A program made the translations under genes and the position numbers. A stretch of 64,000 bases of DNA from Protula sp. h YS-2021 (lineage: Eukaryota; Annelida; Polychaeta; Sabellida; Serpulidae), in assembly GCA_949752745.1 (NCBI GenBank), contig OX457026.1, forward strand, positions 41,393,894-41,457,893, written 5' to 3'. Below the pieces are notes generated by a model. That model searched no databases and had not been told where the DNA came from. It was given only the letters and a program-made list of their open reading frames with translations. Below, in pieces: positions 45,401 to 55,640 of this stretch (position 1 is the stretch's first letter; each line of letters begins with the position of its first letter).

Positions 45401-48400
45401 TACTGCACGCATTTTCTACCCGGATCTCAGATGTGATCATCGCAGACAAATTTTACTGTACCTTTTTTAACCAGCCCTGGAAGGTGGTCACTACAAACAA
45501 GTTCACCCAAACCATGAAGGTGGTCACCAGAAACAACTTCATCCGAACCATGAAGGTGGTCCGAACAGACTCCACTACATACACAAGACAACACGAAACG
45601 TGTTTTTTAAACAATGAGCCTGAATATGTTAACTGAAACTGTAGTAAGCTAATACCTTTAGAGGGTAACCTCCAAGAAATTGTTATATGCCAAGTGGTGC
45701 TGACAAAACAGGGCACAATTGCTAAGTCTTAAGTAATTTTGACAAGTTTTGAAAAATTGTCGTTTTGTCAATTTTTCACCGAGTTCAAAAATAATACAAC
45801 GTTGCACATCTACTATAAAATATTTTCACTGTGCAATGTTGGAGGTCACTACTATAAATGGTTATTTGCGAAGTGGTGTGAACAAAATATCGCACAATTG
45901 TTCAGCGTAATTTTTGGCAATTATTGACAAGTTGTCAATTTGAAAATTTTTAACCGATTTCAAAAATAACACGACGATGCACATCTACAATATGTATATA
46001 TTCACTGTATAGAAAATCAGAACCGTAACTTAAACAGTTTTCAAGAACTTGCGCGGACAAAACCATGTGTTTCCAACGGGCGGACAGACAGACAGGCAGA
46101 CATGCTCACAACTATATCCCCCGTTTACATGGGGAATAAAAACCGGTCACTGAAAATTTATCAAAGGACTACGCCTTAAAAATGAAAGCATTCTGACTAA
46201 AATTATTAAATATATTTGCAGAAGAACTAATAAACTTGATCCGAAAACACTCAAACGGTGGCATGAGGCCAATTTTTGGAGATGTGCCAAAACACAAAAA
46301 CATTAAAAAAAAAGAATTTTTAAAGAAAACATCACAGTAGGCAACGCATTTTGGAAAACCAAAAGATTTAAAATGCGGCCAATTATTGGAAAATCGCAAC
46401 AAAAAAAATAATATTTCGAAAAAGAAACATCTAGGGAACATTTGTACAAAATTCAGTAAAAATTGTGGGAGAAGAAGCGTTTTGAAACTTGGCTACTAAC
46501 CTCATTTTTAATGCCCGCTATTTAGCCAATTTTTGGCCGATCAGCAAAATAGCAACTTTTCAAGACCGCCTAGTGAACATTTATGCAGAATTTGAAGGGA
46601 ATCCGATCAAATTTGTGGGAGAAAAAACGTTTTAAAAACTGGCAAACCAACAAATTATATTTCCCATTTAGCTCATTTTATGGTGGACCGCATAGAAAAA
46701 CTAACTAAAACAATTCGCTACCAAAAATTTTCCAAGACAGGCATACCTAGAAACATTCGTACAAAATATGAAAAGCATCCGATCAAAACTGAAGGAGAAG
46801 AAGCATTTTAAGCAAAAGTTTACAAGGTACATACAGACGACAGATGCCCCTCTACTGATGTGATCAGATCAGCCCGACATAGTAAACGCGACGTCGCCAA
46901 GCCTTCGTGGGGTAGTTGTTAAAATATGGATCTTGAACAGGAAATTGTCCATTTCATAAATCTATTTTCCTGGAGTTAGTTGGGATTTTACGAGAAAAAA
47001 TGGTTTTTCGCCAACACTTCCGCCATTATTTGCCAAAAAGAAAAAAAGAAGAAAAGCAATAGTCAGATGGACACTTTAAAGAACGCCTTACAGAAACTGG
47101 TCTTTGGTCAATACTTCCGCCAATTTTTCGCGAATTGCTAAACAATGAATAGCGTGGCAGGTACTAACGCCCGCTACCTTCACAAAAAATATACGCATTA
47201 CTTTTAATGACTGCCTCTGTAGAAGCTGGGGCTATAAACCTTCCTTCTGACTACGAGGCCTTCTCCAATGATGACTTGAGGATCTACGAGCTGTCACAAG
47301 CAGTCTCCGTTCCTGGGTTAGGATCAAGCCCCCCCCCCCCCCCCCCCATCGCCCGATGCTTTTCTCACATGGCCATCGTCGTTAACCGCGACAAAAGCAA
47401 CTGTGATATAAAAGCCCTTCCGTTATACATGCCTGCCAAAATCGTTGATCCAGTCAGAAGCAGGGCAAGCCGGTGGAATATGTATGAACCTTCCAAGCTG
47501 ACAGTACGGAATCACGCATTTGGTCTCGGGGCAAATGTGGGTTCTAATCTGCAAGGGAATAAACACAATAATAAAATCCACAGGTGGAGAAATGACGTTT
47601 TTCACAGACCATCTCAGATTTCACTAGGGGAGGCGATATTTATCGATATAGCGATATATCGCGATACTTTTTTTTCACGATACGTATCGCGATACGAATT
47701 TTGAAATATCGATATTTTCCGATATTTTCCACTGTATGTTTTATTCAACATAAACAATAATTTTCCAGTGTATTATTTGTGCGTGATATCTGCAATACTG
47801 CTGTTAGTCACTTTTCACACCATATTTTCTGTTGTTCAGATTTAGTTTCACATTTTTCCCGTTACTCCTTTTTCAACGGCAGGTTATGCCATAACTAAGG
47901 AAAGATCTCAGCTGTGTGATGATTGAGTGGACAGGCTAATATATTTGAAAAAGTGACATTAGAGAAGACGTTGTGTTGTTATCCCAGGTGTAACGGAGGG
48001 ATATAGTTATGAACTTGTCCGTCTGTCTGTCCGCACTTTTTTTGTTTTCACTATATCTTCTCTGTTGCTATTTATCGGAAGTAAAGCAAATATTACAGGG
48101 AGAAAATATATATATAAGAAGTTGTGCAACGGCGGGTTATTTTTTGATTTTGTAAATGAAATGTAAAAATTTTGACCTTTTACGTTTTTGGACTCAAGTC
48201 ATTTTTGCATCCACTTTTGTTCGTGCGATATCCCTGTAATTATTTACCGGATCCAACCAAACTTTACATACACTATGTATAGTCAAGTTGTGCAACGGCA
48301 AGTTATTTGTCGATTTTGTAAAAAAAACGTTAATTTTCGACGTTTTTTTTTATAGTTTTTTGACTTTGTAATTTTTGTATCAACTTTTGTGTGGGTCATA

Positions 48401-51400
48401 TCTCCGTTACTATTTAGATGAGGAAAACCAAATCCAACAGGAAGAAAGCATATATAGTGTAGCTGTGCAACGGCAGATTATTTTTTGTAAAGTGATGTGA
48501 AAGTTTCGACGTTTTTACGTTTTTGGCTAAATAAAATAGGTAGAGGAATTGCCCTTGATAGTACTTTGCAAATGGCGAACTTTTAATTACAGTGAATCTA
48601 TCAAAACCAATATGTCCTACACATGGGATCTTGCCTCATTGTGGCCCTAGTTATCACTGATGACAGTCGAAATCATAATTAAGAAGTTATTGCCAACATA
48701 CTTTTCGTATTCTGTTACAATGCCCTTACTTCCATGCGCTACACAAGTGTTAAAATGTCTAGAAATAAAGCCATCAACAGTTGTATTTGTCCCTTTTTAA
48801 ACATTTAAAATATCGCGATATATATCGCGATACCCAACCCTAGATTTCACCCGCTACGATTTTATTCGATGCATAATACAATTGTTTCTAAACTTATGAC
48901 CCTTACCTTCAATCAAAATTTTAAGGCGTTTCGACTAAGATGCTGGAGGACGACACGTCTTTTTTGAAAACAGTAATAGCCACATGGGTACTAATACCCG
49001 CAGTAATAGCTACATAGGTACTAATACCCGCAGTAATAGCTACACCGGTACTAATACCCGATATCTTTAATAAAAAAATCAAGACAGTGAGATCGTATCC
49101 CTGGCGTTAATTAAGATAGAAATGAGAAACTCTTTTTTTCGCCACTATTTCCATTAATTTTTGGTAAATTAAAAAAATGAAAAAAAATAATAGTCAGGTG
49201 GACACACAGTCAATAAACATTTTATGACATTTTACGCTTTTGAAAAACTGGTTTTCAGTCACATTTCAGCAATTTTTGGAGCATAATAATAATAATCATA
49301 CTAATAACAACAACAAGCGGTGGACATTTATTCTCCATGCCTTCAATCAAAATTTTAAGAAGTGTTCAGTAAATTCCTGGGATTTTAAGAAAATTGGATT
49401 TTGGTAATATTTTCACCAATTCTTAGTGTTTTCCTGCTACCTTTAACTTGAATGTAATTCTTGGCGGATCGCCAAAAAAGCAATTTTCCGAAAGAGGACT
49501 GGCTACTGAACATTTGTGCAAAATTGAAGGCAATCCGATCAAAATTGTGAAAGAATAAGCATTTTGAGAATTGGTTACCAAAAATATGCCCCCAATTTAG
49601 CCAATTTTTGGTGGATCGCCCAGAAAATCACTTCTCAAGAGAGGACAGTCAAATTTAAGGCAGTACAATCAAAATGGTGGAAGAAAAAATCTTTGCTAAA
49701 AAAAAATTTGCTACCAAAATAGTTTTAAAATTCCCTCCAATCAACCATTTTTGTGGGGTTCGTAACAAAAATTACTTTTCAAAAGCGGACCGCCTAGTAA
49801 ACATTTAAGCAAAATTTGAAGGCAATCCGATCAAAATTGCGGAAGAAAAAAAGTATGGAAAATTGGCTACCAAGAAATTTTAAAAATATTATCCATTCGG
49901 CTAATTTTTGGCCCATCGCTAAAAAATTTAAAGGGAAGCCTACTTAATAAATCTGTGTGCAAATTTGAAAGGAATCCGATCAAAATCGTGGAAGAAGAAG
50001 CATTTTGAAAATTAGCTACCAATAAACTAAAAATGACGCCCATTTGGCCAACTTTGGGTTTGAAGAAAATCCGATCACAGTTGCGGGGGAGCAAGTATTT
50101 TGAAAATTGGCAAACAAAATTTTAAATCCCGTTCGGCCAATTTTTGGCGCATTGCCAAAACAAAGTAATTTTTCAAGTGAAACCTACCAGAAAACATTGG
50201 TACAAAATTGGAAAGGAATCCGATCAAAACTGAGGGAGAAGGAGCAGTACCGTATATATATGTAAGCTGGAGAATTTCTTGAAAACGGCAGCGAAAGAAA
50301 CTATAACTTTAATAGCATACGTTTCAGTAATAATACACGTTTCTTAAACAATTCGTTTAATTCAAAATATGCAGTCTAAAAGATGAAATACAACATTAAT
50401 CTGTTCTTCCCGCGTAAACTTATATTTCTAGACACTTGTCGCCCATAATACAAACACCAATTAACGTAATGCAATGGTTTATTAATCTTTGACGTATACC
50501 ACTTATTTGCGGGTCCATGCACCAAATTTACTAATATTTAGCGGCCGTATCATATGAGGTGTTCTCCACTGGCTCCAGCTTTGAAACGGCATGTTACTAA
50601 CACTACGTAAAACTGAGGGAGGTTTTTCCACAAATGTTGGTGTTTAGTCCATGTTTGTGAATTAAACTCATCATTCTGACACACAGTTCCCAATCCTAAA
50701 TTAACCAAACTTTTCAACAATACTTACATCTTTTGTTTTAGGATTGAACCAATGTGAGATATCAGTCCCACCTGCTTGAAGTATTGGCTTCAATAATACG
50801 TCCCCTGAAAGAAACACGAGGAACTATCATTCATTTACGTGACTAACTACATGTCACACTGCCGTACTAAGCCCAATTCATGGCCAAGGCAAAAAGTCGG
50901 AAGTTGACCATTATCTCGAAAACAGAGATAGCGCAATTTGGAGCTCACTTTCCACCCTTTTTTAAATGACGCTACATAACATGTGCCTCGTCACGAGCAA
51001 AACCAGAAATTGGCCATTACTCGAAAAGGATTAGAGATTTTGAAACTCATTTTCGACCCTTTGGACTTAAACGACCTCGTATAAGAAGTATCTTGGTAAG
51101 TTTGACCTTCTCAGTCACGGTCAAGGCCAAAAACCGGAAGCTGACATTTTTCTCGAAAACGGATACAGAGATAGAACGTGATTGAGTTCAATATGAAGGA
51201 TTTGGGCCTAAGCGACATTGTGGGCCTAAGCGACGTAAGATATGCCTCGGTGACCCTGACCTTCTCGTTCAAGGTCTAAACCGGAAGTTGACCATGATTT
51301 CGACGACGGTTTCATCCCTACACGACGTCACATAAGAGGTACCTTGGTGACGTTGACCTAATTTTCCAGCCTTTGGGCCAAACAGACGCTACATGAGAAG

Positions 51401-54130
51401 TATTTGATCTTCTCCGTCATAATATAACACAAAAATTTTCTCTGGTGCTTTCCGTTATCTAGCGGAAGTCGTTATTATCGTTATATTTCTAGAAAAAGGA
51501 AAAATAGAAATTTGTCCGTCGGAACACGTATGGCCCGCCTAAACCATTACGTCGGTCCTACGGGTAGGTGCACAACTGGGTCCTATAAGCTTTCCATCCG
51601 TATAGGTTTCAGGTTGATCGAAGCAAAACCCTAGGACAAGTTTAGTCTACAAAACCCATAAATTAAGCTAAATATGCTTTTTGGGCCAAAGTTCAGACCT
51701 CTCTCATGGACCGACCGACTCAGGTCCGAAGGGGAGGTGCACAATTAGGTCCCAAAAGCTTTCAAGCCATATGGCTTTCACGTTGATAGAAGCAAAACCC
51801 CAGGGCACGTTTACAAAACTCAGTCTGAGTGTACGCACACCACGGGCGAAACAATTTTTTCCCTCAAAATCACCTTATTTCATTATAGAAACGCGTTTCC
51901 AGGCATTACCTGAAATTTTGATTTTGGTCACGCACGCACAAGTCAGTTACTATATAGCCCTCCGGCTATCGCTGGGCCGGCCATAAAAGCAACAACAGAA
52001 ACAATAATTTCCAACTAATTTCACTTGCACCATCCTCGTTTTGTTTTGCCGAGAAGTCAGTTGCTCGAGCCATCACGTATTTTGGACCAAAGGCCGAGCT
52101 GATTTAAAACACTTGAAACCAAAAGAAAGTCCATCAGAGGTTTCGGACACTTTTTCTACTATTCCTGTAGTTTGGGTTTGCTTGCAAACTCTAAATCAAG
52201 AATTTTTAAGCTTTGCTCTATTGTGAAGAAAAAAACGATTTTGACAGTGCGTTGATCTCATTATGCTTGCACTTACACTTGTAGTCCGACGAGACCCACG
52301 TGGTCTACCTACAACAGCCTTTCTGTCGCAGACTGGCAGATTACTCACCTAGGCAGGCTAGGCAGGGACGACTCAACTAGTACCAGTTGGGCACAGTAAG
52401 TTCCTCAACGGCCTGGTCGTAAAAATCTCTTAAAAACGGGGAATCGTTTGCAATTTTTGCAATAACTGTGTAGTGTAAACATTGAAAAGCATGCTGACGA
52501 CAAATGCAACGTTTAAATAAGGATGGATGCTCCTGTGAAGAAAATTTTCTAGTGTGGCGGAAGAAAACAAAGAAAAGGACATTTACTGGAAAGTGCTACA
52601 GAAACCAAAAGACGCCGAAACGTGCACGGGAAGATTCATAGCAAAGAAAAGTAGGATATACTTTTATTTCAATTTGCGAATCTGTGACCCTCTCTCCTAA
52701 GAATCTTTTGAAGGTAGAAAGCGGCGTATTCTAAGATAGAAAAGGTCCACTGGGAGTAGTCTTTGGTGACTCTTGCGATCTTTCTATGACAGCGAAAGTC
52801 TTAGTTCCTACAACAGAACTTACCATTAATGTTAATTTTGGCAATCTCGGCGCTGGCCAGTGGTGTATTTTAGAAAGGGTGCATCACATAAATGGTACGA
52901 TTATAAATCATGACGCACAATGTTTGTAGTCGAATAACGATTTTGTCCCGAGAAACATGTGTTTTCTTCAGATTAGGATATAGAAACCCACATTATCACC
53001 CACAACCCCACTGAAGATACAACTACTACTCAGTGTGCTTTTTAGAAGCTCTGCTGGTTTGAACTTCGGTGCCCTGGAACGTGCGCTGGAAGATTCATAG
53101 CCAAGAAAGGTGAGATATGCTTTTACTTAAATTCGCGAATCTGTGACCCTCTCATAAGCCAAATCACACTTTGGGCGTTCCCAGTAAAAATGTGCAAAAA
53201 TGCTGCGTTTCGAATAAAAACAACCGGTGACAAATAAAAGAAATAATAGAGAGATTTCGCCTAAATGTCAAAATTCTCTTCCACCAAAGAGCACTCGGAT
53301 TTTTAATAACCCGTATGATATTTCAAAAATTTATTTCATGTTTTAAGAAATAGTTTCAAGTTTAAATTTCTTTTACGGTCCGAGTATGAGCTGTTGCGAT
53401 ACTTCTTCCATATTTTTCTATCATTTCTTTCGTTTTTTATCCGGTTCTCTCGCAGTCGAAATTCAAAAATTCTTGCGCATTTCATTCGAAACACCCAAAG
53501 TGTGATTTGGCTTATTAGACTCAAAGGAAGATAGAAAGGGACCATCCTAAGATAGACAAGGTCGGCTGGGAATAGTCTTTGATGACACTTGCGGTCTTCT
53601 ATGACAGCAAGAGTCTTAGTTCATATAGTAATAGTATAGCGATGGCCAATTGTGCTATTTTCGAAAGGGCGCAAATTTGCTCGAGGTCGAAGTCAAAAAA
53701 TAATGCGCCTCGATATTTATCAGTTTTTGCTCTCGAACCTCGGTGGTCTTCTCATAGAACAGTCGTCGAAAGAGCCATAGCGTCGAAACTTGAGATCAAC
53801 GGCCATTTCTGCTACATGAAGTCTGACTCTTTCTGTTCTCGAAGGACAGAAAGGATCCGTTGGGACTACGAGTATAACTAAGCAGTATCTTCAAGAAGCG
53901 GCACGCTGCAATGTTTCTACGCACCGCTCTGACAGACAGATATACGAAGTTATTTAAGTCAGAGCTGACTCGGAGCTAGCTAACTAGGCAGATACACAGC
54001 CCCACTCACCTTTATATTTCTCACATAATGGTGTCAAATCATACACTTTTCCTAAGAAGGACACCCACAAGTCTTCCATTGTATTGTGAACCGCAACTTC
54101 GTTGGGCGTGTAGAATTTTGGCCGAACCAT
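42186..54130 (-). CDS. CYB5D1: Cytochrome b5 domain-containing protein 1 (complete, 5 exons)
   Basis: Exons, in - strand order: 54130-54010, 50804-50728, 47548-47433, 43373-43271 and 42416-42186 join in consistent phase into 215 residues, close to the usual size of about 230. The N-terminus ([11 protein letters not shown], then [15 protein letters not shown]) is the cytochrome b5-like part. DISHWFNP (residues 55-62) keeps one haem-type His; the HPGG motif of classical b5 is absent, as in the family. Then come [35 protein letters not shown] and the terminal [10 protein letters not shown], all hallmark CYB5D1 segments. The protein is axonemal and linked to ciliary beating (FAP198 in Chlamydomonas). 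It converges with the GBP gene. Three junctions are GT-AG; intron 3 needs a GC donor. Confidence 0.93.
42540..42725 (-). mobile_element. HINE/pearl-like fragment with (ACGG)n
   Basis: ACAGACGGGTAGATAGATGG, then ACGGGCAGACGGAC (42660-42693), the inverse of the GTCY tract, with core-like ACATACGAGATATCGCCAGA before it. It lies in the last CYB5D1 intron. Confidence 0.5.
43271..43373 (-). CDS. CYB5D1: CYB5D1 exon 4
   Basis: One phase base plus 34 codons between TTATTCTGCAG and GTAGCTAA. Encodes [20 protein letters not shown] and onward to QVIE. Confidence 0.92.
43400..43915. repeat. Fragments related to the CCCCGGGG-palindrome element
   Basis: TATAGAAGGCCCCGTGCCTT at 43401, CAGAAGCCCAGGGGGTTATA (43769), TAGAAGCCCAAGGGGTTAAT and CCAGGGTTTCTTTTCGGAAA, resembling the palindromes and TIR of 31793-32580. 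Confidence 0.5.
43966..44058 (+). repeat. 17/11-bp minisatellite
   Basis: GATTAGTCGCCTCTTAC units alternate with the shortened form GATTAGTCGCC, giving a 28-bp higher-order repeat; about six units. Confidence 0.9.
44400..45560 (-). mobile_element. Inverted partial element with expanded ~52-bp minisatellite
   Basis: Roughly eighteen degenerate units in reverse orientation (GGTGGTCACTA.AAACAGGT, then TTTACTGTACG, then TTTTTATCCGGACCTG). The reverse complement of 45310-45365 (AATGGCTATAACTACACTTT) matches the part before the minisatellite in the compound element (35630-35650). It lies in CYB5D1 intron 3. Confidence 0.6.
45620..46140 (-). mobile_element. HINE/pearl-like element, inverted
   Basis: Head at the right (ATCCCCCGTTTACATGGGGA) with inverse GTCY tract CGGGCGGACAGACAGACAGG (46077-46096) and two ~175-bp cores (TTTCACTGTGCAATGTTGGA; GTTGCACATCTAC). 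Confidence 0.6.
46141..46920 (-). mobile_element. HINE/pearl-like element, CCAGCC subfamily, inverted
   Basis: About four ~165-bp cores sharing AATCCGATCAAAATTGTGGG-like, GAAGAAGCGTTTTGAAA and TTTAGCCAATTTTTGG motifs. The head at the right reads TGATCAGATCAGCCCGACAT, the inverse of the 19575 head. Confidence 0.6.
47433..47548 (-). CDS. CYB5D1: CYB5D1 exon 3
   Basis: 38 codons plus two bases after acceptor TTCCCTTGCAG. Encodes [20 protein letters not shown]. The frame requires the donor CAG/GCATGT, since the nearby GT (CAT/GTATAA) would break the frame to exon 4. A hAT element starts 69 bp upstream of this exon on the - strand side. Confidence 0.9.
47625..48842. mobile_element. Non-autonomous hAT element, 1218 bp
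   Basis: An 8-bp target duplication GATTTCAC is perfect at 47617-47624 and 48843-48850. The termini are TAGGGGAGGCGATATTTATC and inverse TAGGGTTGGGTATCGCGATA, the TAGGG.TGGGCGATAT type of hAT ends, with many internal TATCGCGATA palindromes. No transposase frame; the middle is occupied by another element. It sits in CYB5D1 intron 2. Confidence 0.9.
47985..48640 (+). mobile_element. HINE/pearl-like element nested in the hAT element
   Basis: The head TATCCCAGGTGTAACGGAGG runs into GGATATAGTTATGAACTTGT, with a GTCY tract (48019-48033) and three ~175-bp cores (CATATCTCCGTTACTATTTA; GTTGTGCAACGGC..GTTATTT). The tail is around CATGGGATCTTGCC (48618). Confidence 0.65.
48971..49060 (+). repeat. 30-bp minisatellite, three copies
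   Basis: CAGTAATAGCTACATAGGTA plus CTAATACCCG, three consecutive 30-bp units with few changes. Confidence 0.95.
49440..50270 (-). repeat. Inverted core array of the CCAGCC subfamily
   Basis: About five ~160-bp units with AAGGCAATCCGATCAAAATT, GAAGAATAAGCATTTTGA and TAGCCAATTTTTGG.GGATCG. No head was found at the right end. Confidence 0.6.
50728..50804 (-). CDS. CYB5D1: CYB5D1 exon 2
   Basis: Two phase bases plus 25 codons between GTTTCTTTCAG and GTAAGTAT. Encodes [19 protein letters not shown] with the conserved His. Confidence 0.92.
50850..51485 (-). repeat. Inverted core array, ~130-150-bp units
   Basis: Units share AGTTGACCATTATCTCGAAA, CCTTTGGGCCTAA.CGAC and ATAAGAAGTATCTTGGT. The right end has the hairpin TTTCCGTTATCTAGCGGAAG (51449-51468). 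Probably another pearl-like subfamily. Confidence 0.5.
51510..51985. repeat. Two ~165-bp direct repeats and a terminal hairpin
   Basis: TACGGGTAGGTGCACAACTG..TCCTATAAGCTTTC..GATCGAAGCAAAACCC.AGG.CA is repeated at 51557 and 51729 in diverged form. GCCCTCCGGCTATCGCTGGG at 51957-51976 is a short hairpin. Confidence 0.5.
52612..53672 (+). repeat. ~270-bp direct duplication, second copy split by a MITE
   Basis: 52625-52890 and 53080-53672 share GGAAGATTCATAGC.AAGAAA, CGCGAATCTGTGACCCTCTC-like and AGTCTTTG.TGAC.CTTGCG segments, offset by about 455 bp. The second copy is interrupted at 53155. Confidence 0.6.
53157..53512. mobile_element. 356-bp TA-flanked mariner-type MITE
   Basis: Ends AGCCAAATCACACTTTGGG and its exact inverse, flanked by TA at 53155-53156 and 53513-53514. 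The other duplicate near 52690 lacks it. No coding sequence. Confidence 0.85.
54010..54130 (-). CDS. CYB5D1: CYB5D1 exon 1
   Basis: The ATG at 54130-54128 is the only in-frame start before the conserved [11 protein letters not shown]; 40 codons plus one base, donor GTGAGTGG. Confidence 0.92.
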
Positions 54131-54183
54131 TTTTATCAAGATTTACAAACCGTACATGCAAAACGAGTTGTCAAAACAAATAA

Positions 54184-54193
54184 GTCACGTGAC
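54184..54193. promoter_or_regulatory. Palindromic E-box upstream of CYB5D1
   Basis: GTCACGTGAC, a perfect palindrome containing CACGTG, lies 54-63 bp before the CYB5D1 start codon. CACGTG binds bHLH-Zip factors such as USF/MITF. A role here is inferred from position only. Confidence 0.35.
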
Positions 54194-54259
54194 AAATGAC
54201 ATTCCACGCTGCTACCAAAAAGCTAACCTCTGTGGCAGTTCGGGCTGTTTTGCGTTATT

Positions 54260-54273
54260 GTTCAACAGGCAAC
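54260..54273. promoter_or_regulatory. Possible RFX X-box half-site upstream of CYB5D1
   Basis: GTTCAACAGGCAAC has one perfect X-box half (GGCAAC) and a poor partner, 130-143 bp before the start codon. RFX factors drive many cilia genes, so the match is noted, but weakly. Confidence 0.2.
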
Positions 54274-54949
54274 CTCTTCGGTGGTTTGCATATTGTACGC
54301 AATACCCATTTACTCCGCAGGTCACTAGGGAATCCGCGAAGAAGTACTCATAAAAGAGAGAAATTACTAAAAGAGAGAAATGAGTTCAACGACCAACCTC
54401 TCTGATGGTTAGGTCTGTTTCTGTAACTTTTTGGCTCCAATATCGCCAGTCGCGCATTTCATTCTGCGTAGTTGTTCTCGAGAATGTTTGGAACCACTTT
54501 TGTTGTTTTTTTGTGTATCCATTATATGCTCGACCTTATCAGACACTAAATAACGAAATCGTTCCGATCGCTTCTTCCGGGGAAAGAGTTCTCAAATGTT
54601 TACAATAGAACATGTTATGCATCCTTAAAGACTTCATACAAACATGTATTTATAACAAGCAACACATGTTAGATTGTATGTCAGATGTTGTTTTCATATT
54701 TCTGTTGTACTTAAATTGAACAAATTTTACGTATTGATAAGACTGCTTTCCTCGCGGGTTAGCGCTACGCGAAAATTAAGGCGACCAAAACACATAGCTA
54801 TGGCGCAGAAGCCTCGGAGATTTTTATCTGAAAAACAGTTATTTATTTCAATTGAAATACCTATTTTTAACTTCAAACATATGGTAACACATAATAAAAT
54901 ATAAATAAATTAGAAAACGCAAGGCATTGATCTGAAAAGTTGAGATTTG

Positions 54950-55640
54950 TTAAGTTGAGATTATAAACTCTTTCAAGCTGGGGATAATCGGGCCCTGGCT
55001 CGCAATGTTTGCAGCATCTTGAAGTAGTTTTCACTTTTGAAGTGGCTCATCTAACATCTTGTGTTATAACAAGCAGCGCACCATCTTGACATCAAAATGC
55101 CTACCCCTCTCCCATCGATTTGAATCTTGTCTTGCAAATTTATGAAGAATGCCTTTCTTGTGCTTTTGAGTCGATGAAAATTTAGGAAGGCAAGGTATAT
55201 ATTATGGCTATAACTATACTTATGGTATAGATCCTTACCATAACGCTGGCTATAAGGGTTATGCTTACCTTAAGAGTCGTACCTACATTAGATAGCTTGG
55301 ATAGGGATTAAGGTTAGTCCGTAAAACGATTTCGGTGACACCTCTTTGTGACTTCCACCTTCAAAATCCAGATAAAAAGACGCAAAGTAAAGCTGTTTAT
55401 AGTTACCACCTTCCAGACCCGATAAAAAAGTACGTACAGTAAATCTGTTGTAACGAACAACTTCGAAACCCTGAGAAACATGACCTAAGTATAACCTGTT
55501 TTAGTGACCACTATCAGGAACCGGACAGAAAAGACATACAGTGAAACCTCTTTAATGACACCTTCAAGAATAGGATAAAAAGGTGTTCCGTAAACCTGTC
55601 TGCAGTGTCCACCTTCTAGACAAAACACCTAAAATGCCTA
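54950..55640 (+). mobile_element. Diverged partial copy of the compound element tail
   Basis: ATCTTGTGTTATAACAAGCAGC..CACCATCTTG, TTATGAAGAATGCCTTTCTT, ATGGCTATAACTATACTTAT and then ~52-bp units (GTGACCACTATCAG; TACAGTGAAACC) follow the order seen at 6165-6660 and 35480-35990. Confidence 0.6.

Noticed and set aside
47207..47704. 165-codon frame on the + strand
   Set aside because: Antisense to CYB5D1 exon 3 and runs into the hAT element and a poly-C tract.
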